7,638 nucleotides of DNA from Negativicutes bacterium. GTDB lineage: Bacteria; Bacillota; Negativicutes; SKW292. Of the stretch, positions 1-4,571 are shown piece after piece (position 1 is the first letter of the stretch; the number at the start of each line of letters is the position of its first letter). Position numbers and translations under genes: made by a program. The notes beneath the pieces were generated by a model. The model was not told where the DNA came from, searched no databases, and was given only the letters and a program-made list of their open reading frames with translations. The stretch covers positions 1 to 7,638 of the forward strand of contig JAOAFP010000065.1 of the NCBI GenBank assembly GCA_026416215.1, given 5' to 3'.

Positions 1-19
1 AGATGTGTATAAGAGACAG
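1..19 (+). other. Tn5/Nextera mosaic-end adapter (sequencing artefact)
   Basis: The first 19 bases, AGATGTGTATAAGAGACAG, match the 19-bp Tn5 transposase mosaic end used in tagmentation libraries exactly. It lies precisely at the window edge, as expected for untrimmed adapter at a contig end. It is not a biological mobile element here. Any reading frame entering it is spurious: the forward reading yields a YKRQ peptide and the reverse reading a LSLIHI peptide. Genomic sequence should be taken to start at base 20. Confidence 0.97.
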
Positions 20-124
20 GATGATGAAAAACATCATCTGCTGGTGTTTCAGTGCCCAGACGCTGAGATTGTACGGACTGTGACGGTGAGTGCTCTCAAA
101 TTTGCCGTTTCTGCTGTCAGTCAT
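20..124 (-). CDS. RND efflux transporter inner-membrane pump, N-terminal fragment
   Basis: This is a partial gene: only the first 35 codons are present before the adapter at 1-19 cuts it off. The ATG lies 5 bases after the TGA of the periplasmic adaptor gene, the usual adaptor-pump operon order, and translation is probably coupled. A polar N-terminus (MTDSRNGKFESTHRHSP) leads into YNLSVWALKHQQMMFFII. This matches the start of AcrB/MexB-type RND permeases, where an NLSxWALxH motif sits just before the first transmembrane helix. The full family protein is about 1,000-1,050 residues, twelve transmembrane helices, and uses proton-driven antiport to expel drugs, dyes, lipids or metals. The substrate cannot be judged from this stub. 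The last residues apparently encoded before the edge (LSLIHI) come from adapter, not genome. Confidence 0.8.
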
Positions 125-129
125 CTTTT

Positions 130-1269
130 TCACCATCCCAGCCGGCGGTTCTCGCCGTCGTACGGGGCAACCTTTTCGCCGTCGTTCAGGGCAATTACCC
201 CTGAGGTGACAATTGTTTCGCCAACGTTGAGACCACTGAGAATTGCGATATTGTCACTGGCGCCGTACTGGCCGGTGGTGACTTGGCGCTGCCGGGCCAG
301 GCCGTTTTCCACCACCCAGACGTAAGGCTGATCGGTGTGGTTGGTCACCAGGGCCGACAGTGGAATATAGATCTGGCCGGTGCTGGCGGGGTTTATGTTC
401 ACCCGGCAGGTCATGCCCAGCTCGACGGTTCGGGGCAATTTGTCCAGGGCAACCTTGACCAGGAAAGTCCGGGTGTTAGGATCGGCGGCACCGGCAATTT
501 CCCGGATGTGTCCGGGGACGTGTTCCTGGAAATCGTTGAGAGCCCAGAAAGATACGTCAACCCTGTCGCCGGGCTTGATTTTGGTGCGATCCAGCTCAGA
601 GACATTGATCTGGGCCTCCCAGTCGGACATGAAGGCAAATCCGACCACATTCTGGCTGGCGTTGACCACGTCGCCGACATCGGCAATTATCTGGGTGATT
701 ATGCCGTCGGCCGGGGCAGTCAACAGGGTGTAGCCCACCTGACGGCTTGCCTCGTCACGGTTGCTGACGGCTACGGTAAGGTTATCCCGGGCCTTCTGGT
801 AATTGTTGTACTGTTCGTCGTACTGGAGCTGCGAAATCGCGCCCTGCTCAAGCAGGGCAGCCGCCCGCCGGTGATTGACGCTGGCCAGCTCCAGGGCGGA
901 CTGGGCAGCGGCGACCTGGGCGTTGGCTCCGGTGAGCTTGAGATTGTAATCCTGCGGGTCAAGGGTGTAGAGAACCTGCCCTGCCCTTACAACATCGCCG
1001 AGATTGACTTTGCGGGAACTGATTATGCCGCCGACCTGAAAGCCCAGGTTGCTGGAGTTGCGGGGAACGATGCTGCCGGCGTACGAGTAGGCACTTACAT
1101 CATTGCCGGATGCAACCTTCATCATGCCGACGACCATCGGCTGCGGGGGGGGAGCGGGAGGATGGTGAAGCTTTCTGTAAATCAGGAAAGCTGCGGCCAG
1201 AATAACAACAACCGCCACCGGGATCAGGATTTTTTTCGGCTTCAGTTTTTTCGGCTTCAGAGTTAGCAT
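130..1269 (-). CDS. RND efflux periplasmic adaptor subunit (HlyD/AcrA family)
   Basis: This is the membrane-fusion subunit that links an inner-membrane RND pump to an outer-membrane channel. It has 379 residues, normal for the family. Residues 1-13 are a lysine-rich cytoplasmic tail (two KPKK blocks) and about 14-31 a hydrophobic anchor. There is no lipobox cysteine, so it is anchored by the helix rather than by lipid. A proline-rich linker (37-44) follows. The two halves of the barrel-sandwich (lipoyl-like) domain are at about 70-105 (NLGFQVGGIISSRKVNLGD, then VLYTLDPQDY) and about 176-205 (TLLTAPADGIITQI). They flank an alpha-helical hairpin at about 108-175. The beta-barrel is at about 210-295 and the membrane-proximal domain at 296-370. 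The start is supported by GAGGTG at 1275-1280, 5 bases upstream. The pump gene follows after 5 bases. No convincing promoter is visible between the ispA terminator and this start. Substrate unknown. Confidence 0.93.
   Translation of the reverse strand: MLTLKPKKLKPKKILIPVAVVVILAAAFLIYRKLHHPPAPPPQPMVVGMMKVASGNDVSAYSYAGSIVPRNSSNLGFQVGGIISSRKVNLGDVVRAGQVLYTLDPQDYNLKLTGANAQVAAAQSALELASVNHRRAAALLEQGAISQLQYDEQYNNYQKARDNLTVAVSNRDEASRQVGYTLLTAPADGIITQIIADVGDVVNASQNVVGFAFMSDWEAQINVSELDRTKIKPGDRVDVSFWALNDFQEHVPGHIREIAGAADPNTRTFLVKVALDKLPRTVELGMTCRVNINPASTGQIYIPLSALVTNHTDQPYVWVVENGLARQRQVTTGQYGASDNIAILSGLNVGETIVTSGVIALNDGEKVAPYDGENRRLGW
1231..1260. repeat. 15-bp perfect tandem duplication inside the adaptor gene
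   Basis: The unit TTTTTTCGGCTTCAG occurs twice back to back (1231-1245 and 1246-1260). On the coding strand it adds one in-frame KPKKL block to the basic N-terminal tail just before the membrane anchor. Being a multiple of three, it keeps the frame. The extra positive charge is on the cytoplasmic side, as the positive-inside rule would favour. Replication slippage is the likely origin. Confidence 0.85.
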
Positions 1270-1357
1270 TTATACACCTCAGATGTTTTTTGGCAGTCGG
1301 CAGTGCCAGCGACTTCCGGCTCCCCGGCTATTTCGGCAGAAAAACCAACTTTTCCTG

Positions 1358-1394
1358 CAAAATAAAATACGGCACCACCACAAAGTTGGTGCCG
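1358..1394 (-). terminator. Rho-independent terminator after ispA
   Basis: On the minus strand an 8-bp perfect stem (CGGCACCA / TGGTGCCG, arms 1387-1394 and 1370-1377) encloses a 9-base loop. It is followed by the T-rich run TATTTTATTTT. It starts about 11 bases after the ispA stop codon. It should end the ispA transcript and insulate it from the efflux genes downstream, which implies that those genes have a promoter of their own or depend on read-through. Confidence 0.8.
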
Positions 1395-1405
1395 GTCAGC
1401 TGTGG

Positions 1406-2290
1406 TCAGTAGTCGCGAACCAGCAGGAATTCAGCCAGTTCACGCAGCATATCAGCTTCAGGGCCGAATTGCCTCAACGCCTCCAGGGCCCGGTCAACCT
1501 CCTGGCGGGCCAGCTTACGTGCTCCGTCCAGGGTGTGGCGGCTGACGAATGTCGTCTTGTTGTGACGGATATCGCTGCCTACCGATTTGCCGGTCCGCTC
1601 AACAGTTCCAGAAACGTCGAGGATGTCGTCGGTGATCTGGAAGGCAGTCCCGTAGTGTTCGGCGAATCTGCCCAGGGCGTCGACGTAGCGGTCCTTTGCT
1701 CCGGCCAGCGCTCCGCCGGCGCAGATGGCCGCCCTGAACAGCGCGCCTTTTTTGTGGCGGCACATGAAGTCAAGGGCTTTATCATCAACCTTGCTGTCCC
1801 GGCAGGTGATGTCGAGGGCCTGGCCGCCGGCCATGCCGGCCGGACCGATCATTTCGGCGGTTTCACGGGCAACTTTGATGACAATCTGGCTGTCGACCCC
1901 CTGTTGGGACAAAATGGTGTAAAATCCCAGGGAATGCAGGGCATTGCCGGCCAGCAGGGCCAGCCCTTCGCCATAAACCCGGTGGTTGGTGGGTTTGCCG
2001 CGACGGTAGGCATCATTGTCGATGCAGGGAAGGTCGTCGTGAATCAGGGCTGAACAGTGCAACATCTCAATGCCGGCTGCAGCCGGCAGGAATTTTTCCC
2101 CGTCGCTGCCACAGGCGTCGGCCGCCGACATAACTAGGATGCCGCGCAGCCGTTTGCCACCGGCAAACAGACTGTAGCGCATGGCTTCGAATATCTGCGG
2201 CGGGTAGGCCCCTTCAGCCGGTACTGCCTGCTCAAGGTACCTGTCAATCATAGCCGCCCGTTTTTCCCGGTACTGATCGATTCTGGTCAT
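1406..2290 (-). CDS. ispA: Type II (E)-polyprenyl diphosphate synthase, farnesyl/geranylgeranyl type
   Basis: This is a cytosolic trans-isoprenyl diphosphate synthase that condenses isopentenyl diphosphate with allylic diphosphates to make FPP or GGPP, the precursor of undecaprenyl, quinone and carotenoid chains. It has 294 residues, the usual length. Key motifs are GGKRLR (44-49, IPP binding), the first aspartate-rich motif DDLPCIDND (85-93, with the DDxxxxD spacing of type II enzymes) followed by RRGKPTNH, GMAGGQALDI (152-161), the second aspartate-rich motif DDILD (221-225), and GKSVGSDIRHNKTTFVS. All metal ligands are intact. The ATG at 2290 is preferred over an in-frame TTG at 2299: GAGGAGG (2301-2307) lies 10 bases from the ATG but only one base from the TTG. 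The positions just before the first motif are small (S80, A81) where E. coli IspA has tyrosine, so the product may be longer than C15. The gene symbol is given for the family, not the proven product. Confidence 0.93.
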   Translation of the reverse strand: MTRIDQYREKRAAMIDRYLEQAVPAEGAYPPQIFEAMRYSLFAGGKRLRGILVMSAADACGSDGEKFLPAAAGIEMLHCSALIHDDLPCIDNDAYRRGKPTNHRVYGEGLALLAGNALHSLGFYTILSQQGVDSQIVIKVARETAEMIGPAGMAGGQALDITCRDSKVDDKALDFMCRHKKGALFRAAICAGGALAGAKDRYVDALGRFAEHYGTAFQITDDILDVSGTVERTGKSVGSDIRHNKTTFVSRHTLDGARKLARQEVDRALEALRQFGPEADMLRELAEFLLVRDY

Positions 2291-2300
2291 AATTCGCAAT

Positions 2301-2307
2301 CCTCCTC
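2301..2307 (-). promoter_or_regulatory. Ribosome binding site deciding the ispA start
   Basis: On the minus strand GAGGAGG is a near-perfect Shine-Dalgarno sequence. It is 10 bases upstream of the ATG at 2290 and touches the alternative TTG at 2299, so it supports the shorter MTRID start. Confidence 0.75.
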
Positions 2308-2323
2308 GTTCAATGCTTGCGGC

Positions 2324-2341
2324 TGGCGGTGGTTTCCGCCA
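2324..2341 (-). other. Possible 5'-end hairpin of the ispA transcript
   Basis: TGGCGG (2324-2329) and CCGCCA (2336-2341) form a 6-bp stem with a 6-base loop. If the promoter at 2344-2372 is right, transcription would begin near 2337, so this stem would sit at or very near the 5' end of the mRNA. A 5' hairpin can slow decay, but no regulatory role can be read from it. Confidence 0.25.
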
Positions 2342-2343
2342 AG

Positions 2344-2372
2344 AGTATGCATCACCGGACCTGATTAGTCAA
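2344..2372 (-). promoter_or_regulatory. Sigma70-type promoter for ispA
   Basis: On the minus strand the -35 box TTGACT (2367-2372, 5 of 6 consensus bases) is separated by exactly 17 bp from the -10 box CATACT (2344-2349, 4 of 6). The expected transcription start is near 2337, giving a leader of about 47 bases that contains the strong ribosome binding site. The -35 lies only 7 bp from the -35 of the divergent trmB promoter. Confidence 0.6.
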
Positions 2373-2379
2373 ATTGATG

Positions 2380-2408
2380 TTGCCGGCCGGGTAAAGGACA
2401 GTTATACT
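2380..2408 (+). promoter_or_regulatory. Sigma70-type promoter for trmB
   Basis: The -35 box TTGCCG (2380-2385, 4 of 6 consensus) and the -10 box TATACT (2403-2408, 5 of 6) are 17 bp apart. The expected start is near 2415, giving a leader of about 66 bases before the ATG at 2481. It is arranged back to back with the ispA promoter. Confidence 0.6.
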
Positions 2409-2480
2409 GGATAGCGGCCGGACAGCAGCGGTACAGCGGTGGTCCGGGCAACACTACCAGACAGAAATGGGGAAGTTCGC

Positions 2481-3278
2481 ATGCGGATTAGGAGAAAAGC
2501 CGGCCGGAGGGATAAGGCTCTCAATAACTATCCCGGTCTGGTATTTGGCGATTTGCTGCTGGCAGAACAGGCCGTCCGGCAGAAGCGTTCAGGCGGCGGC
2601 TGGCGGCAGCTGGCAGTGGAAATAGGTTGCGGCAAGGGCCGGTTTGTTGCCGAGATGGCCACCCGGCAGCCGGGGACACTGTTTGTGGCAGTTGAGATGG
2701 AGGCTGAGGTTCTGTTTCATGCGGCGGAAAAAATTATTGCCGCCGGATGCGAAAATGTCGCATTGATCGCGGCTGATGCGGCAAGGCTGCCCGATATAAT
2801 CCCGCCAGGGCAGGTGGATGTTATTTACCTCAACTTTTCTGATCCGTGGCCCAAGGCCCGCCACAGCAAACGCCGGCTGACCAGCCCCGGTTTCCTGCGC
2901 ATCTACCACCGGCTGCTTGCCCGGACCGGCAGGCTGGTTATGAAGACCGACAACCGGCCGCTGTTTGAATTTTCCCTGCAAAACCTGGCCGGTGAGGGCT
3001 GGCAGTTGTTGACGGTCGGCTGGGACTACAGTTTCCGGGATAATCCAGACGACGCCGAGACCGAGTATGAACACCGGTTCCGGGAACTGGGCACAGCTAT
3101 CATGCGGCTGGCGGCAGCTCCCGGAACTGGCTGGCAACCGGTGTCTAGCTGTAAAAGCGCGGCAGATGCTGACGGTGGGCCTTCAGGATGTCATCCAGCA
3201 CCAGCCGGGCCTTTTCGAATGAGCCGACCAGGGGGTTGGCAGTCAGGGCCATCAGAGCGGTGTGGTAGTCACCATTGA
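2481..3278 (+). CDS. trmB: tRNA (guanine-N7-)-methyltransferase TrmB with extended C-terminus
   Basis: This SAM-dependent enzyme makes m7G at position 46 of the tRNA variable loop. Visible motifs are EIGCGKGRF (47-55, SAM-binding glycine loop), the acidic end of strand beta2 (VEME, E72), NFSDPWPKARHSKRRL (118-133, the family signature), KTDNRPLFEFSL (145-156) and TEYEHRF (194-200) near the normal family end. The ATG at 2481 is chosen because the TrmB-like N-terminus MRIRRK starts there and GGGGAAG (2469-2475) lies 5 bases upstream; an in-frame GTG at 2439 adds 14 residues unlike the family. The core ends near residue 212 (GTAIMRL). A further 50 or so residues, rich in G, P and S, continue through the last 134 bp of the convergent GH4 gene to a TGA at 3276-3278. 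That tail has no family counterpart I recognise. It may be simple run-on or the result of a frameshift. Confidence 0.92.
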   Translation: MRIRRKAGRRDKALNNYPGLVFGDLLLAEQAVRQKRSGGGWRQLAVEIGCGKGRFVAEMATRQPGTLFVAVEMEAEVLFHAAEKIIAAGCENVALIAADAARLPDIIPPGQVDVIYLNFSDPWPKARHSKRRLTSPGFLRIYHRLLARTGRLVMKTDNRPLFEFSLQNLAGEGWQLLTVGWDYSFRDNPDDAETEYEHRFRELGTAIMRLAAAPGTGWQPVSSCKSAADADGGPSGCHPAPAGPFRMSRPGGWQSGPSERCGSHH

Positions 3279-4455
3279 CGGCAGCGTCGATGGTCAGCTG
3301 CTCATAGTTTTTGACCGCCTGGAGCAACCCCCGGACGGCCAGCGGCAGCTGACCGGCCGCCACCGGACGGGCTCCCTGCCGGTTGATTACGCAGTTGGTT
3401 TCGATCACCACGTCGTCCGGCAATTCGGGCAGGGCGCCGTTGTTGAGGGTGTTGACAACCTGGATATCGTTGCTGTCGTTATGAATCGAGCAAATCAGCT
3501 CGCAGGCCGCCCAGCTGTACATGTCGCCGCCGCGCTTTTCCAGCTGCTTCGGCTTTTCCTGGAGGGACGGGTCTTTATACAGTTCAAACAGTTCGTTCTC
3601 CAGGCGTTTGATCACCTGGCCGCGGCATCCTTCCCCGGCGGCTGCCTCCCGGCATTTTTTTAGCATTTTTTCCGGGTAGTAAAAATACTGGTGGTAGGGA
3701 CAGGGCAGCATGTTTAGTCCGGTCAGCAGATCGGCATCCCATTCGACAACCGGCACGTTGTTGATGGTCGGCACCTGACCGCTTTTCACCCGGCCGATTA
3801 CCTCGGCGGTGATATCACGGCCGTCCAGGGTAATCCGCCTCGCCCAAACCAGATGGTTGAGTCCGGCAAAATCCACTTTGACCGTTGACATGGGGACATC
3901 CAGCACCTGGGCGATGCTTTTGACCATGGTTATCGGAACATTACAGAGGCCAACTGCTTTCACCCGGCTGTGCCTGAGGACCGCTTCGGTGACAATGCCC
4001 GACGGATTGGCAAAGTTGACCAGAATAGCGCCGGGGGATAGCTCCTCGATGTCGCGGCATACCGACATTATCACCTCAATTGACCGCAGGGCCTTGGCAA
4101 AGCCGCCGGCTCCGGTGGTTTCCTGGCCGATCAGATCGTAGCGCAGGGGAATGAGTTCATCTTCAATCCGGGCATCAATACCGCCCACCCGGAACTGGGT
4201 GGTGACAAAGTCAGCCCCGTCAATGGCCGCCCGCCGGTCGAGGGTGGTGACGATATTTATGTCCAGTCCGGCCCTGGCAACCATCCGCCGGGCCAACTGG
4301 CCGACAATCTCAAGCTTTTCCCTTCCCGGCTCGATGTCAACCAACCATATTTCCGACACCGGCAGCCGTTGATGACGGTCGATAAACCCCTCAATCAGTT
4401 CCGGGGTGTAGCTGGATCCGCCGCCGATAGTGGCAATTTTCAGTTTTTTCTCCAT
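3145..4455 (-). CDS. 6-phospho-beta-glucosidase, glycoside hydrolase family 4 (LicH/CelF type)
   Basis: This cytosolic NAD+- and divalent-metal-dependent enzyme hydrolyses 6-phospho-beta-glucosides (for example cellobiose-6-phosphate) by GH4's redox-assisted elimination mechanism. It has 436 residues, normal for the family. The N-terminal dinucleotide fold reads IATIGGGSSYTPELIEG (7-23). DLIGQETTGAGGFAKALR lies at 107-124 and VNFANPSGIVTEA at 146-158. CNVP (171-174) and GLNH (198-201) supply Cys171 and His201, which align with the known metal ligands. YHQYFYYPEK (254-263) and KRGGDMYSWAACELI (307-321) complete the active-site region. CNVP rather than the alpha-glucosidase or galactosidase variants points to the 6-phospho-beta-glucosidase subgroup. 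AAGGAG (4465-4470) lies 9 bases upstream of the ATG. No sugar PTS, regulator or permease gene lies beside it, which is unusual because phospho-sugar substrates normally come from a PTS. Its 3' end overlaps trmB by 134 bp. Confidence 0.9.
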   Translation of the reverse strand: MEKKLKIATIGGGSSYTPELIEGFIDRHQRLPVSEIWLVDIEPGREKLEIVGQLARRMVARAGLDINIVTTLDRRAAIDGADFVTTQFRVGGIDARIEDELIPLRYDLIGQETTGAGGFAKALRSIEVIMSVCRDIEELSPGAILVNFANPSGIVTEAVLRHSRVKAVGLCNVPITMVKSIAQVLDVPMSTVKVDFAGLNHLVWARRITLDGRDITAEVIGRVKSGQVPTINNVPVVEWDADLLTGLNMLPCPYHQYFYYPEKMLKKCREAAAGEGCRGQVIKRLENELFELYKDPSLQEKPKQLEKRGGDMYSWAACELICSIHNDSNDIQVVNTLNNGALPELPDDVVIETNCVINRQGARPVAAGQLPLAVRGLLQAVKNYEQLTIDAAVNGDYHTALMALTANPLVGSFEKARLVLDDILKAHRQHLPRFYS

Positions 4456-4487
4456 TGGACAGATCTCCTTTTGTTTTTTTGTTTTTC

Positions 4488-4501
4488 CCGGGCAGGCCCG
4501 G
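4488..4501 (-). other. Small GC hairpin in the GH4 leader
   Basis: CCGGGC-AG-GCCCGG is a perfect inverted repeat; in RNA it would form a 5-bp stem with a 4-base loop. It lies between the putative promoter and the ribosome binding site, followed on the minus strand by an A-rich stretch. It lacks a T-run in either direction, so it is not a normal terminator. It may only shape the mRNA leader. Confidence 0.3.
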
Positions 4502-4515
4502 TTAATGTGTTAAAG

Positions 4516-4526
4516 ATTATATAGCA
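4516..4526 (-). promoter_or_regulatory. Candidate -10 / extended -10 promoter for the GH4 gene
   Basis: The minus strand reads TGCTATATAAT. It contains a perfect TATAAT (4516-4521) and, overlapping it, TGC-TATATA (4518-4526), an extended -10 arrangement. No good -35 box lies 16-18 bp upstream, which fits an extended -10 or an activator-dependent promoter. The expected start is near 4509, giving a leader of about 55 bases. This would let the GH4 gene be expressed independently of the phosphatase gene upstream. Confidence 0.45.
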
Positions 4527-4571
4527 GGATTGGGCCGGACAGCGGCGAATAACTGACGCGGGCAGGCTGTC

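Noticed and set aside
20..38. Perfect hairpin GATGATG-AAAAA-CATCATC as a terminator or attachment site
   Set aside because: It lies inside the RND pump coding sequence (MMFFII), is AT-rich with a weak 7-bp stem, and has no T-run.
5..325. Forward reading frame starting with MYKRQ
   Set aside because: It begins inside the Nextera mosaic end and runs antisense through the pump and adaptor genes; the N-terminus is adapter-derived.
283..1266. 327-codon forward frame opposite the RND adaptor gene
   Set aside because: It is an exact antisense shadow of a well-supported HlyD-family gene; its composition is low-complexity G/V/D-rich and it has no ribosome binding site or family motif.
1291..1308. 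TGGCA...TGCCA inverted repeat upstream of the adaptor as a second terminator
   Set aside because: The stem is only 5 bp, and on the minus strand it is followed by A residues rather than T.
1283..2053. 256-codon forward frame opposite ispA
   Set aside because: It is antisense to a gene with all prenyltransferase motifs and crosses that gene's terminator; no independent coding evidence.
2291..2299. TTG at 2299 as the ispA start (adds MRI)
   Set aside because: The strong GAGGAGG is only one base upstream of the TTG but 10 bases from the ATG at 2290.
2439..2480. GTG at 2439 as the trmB start
   Set aside because: The extra 14 residues do not resemble TrmB, and GGGGAAG is well placed for the ATG at 2481.
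4488..4501. GC hairpin as terminator of the upstream phosphatase gene
   Set aside because: On the minus strand it is followed by A-rich sequence, not a T-run, and lies downstream of the likely GH4 promoter.
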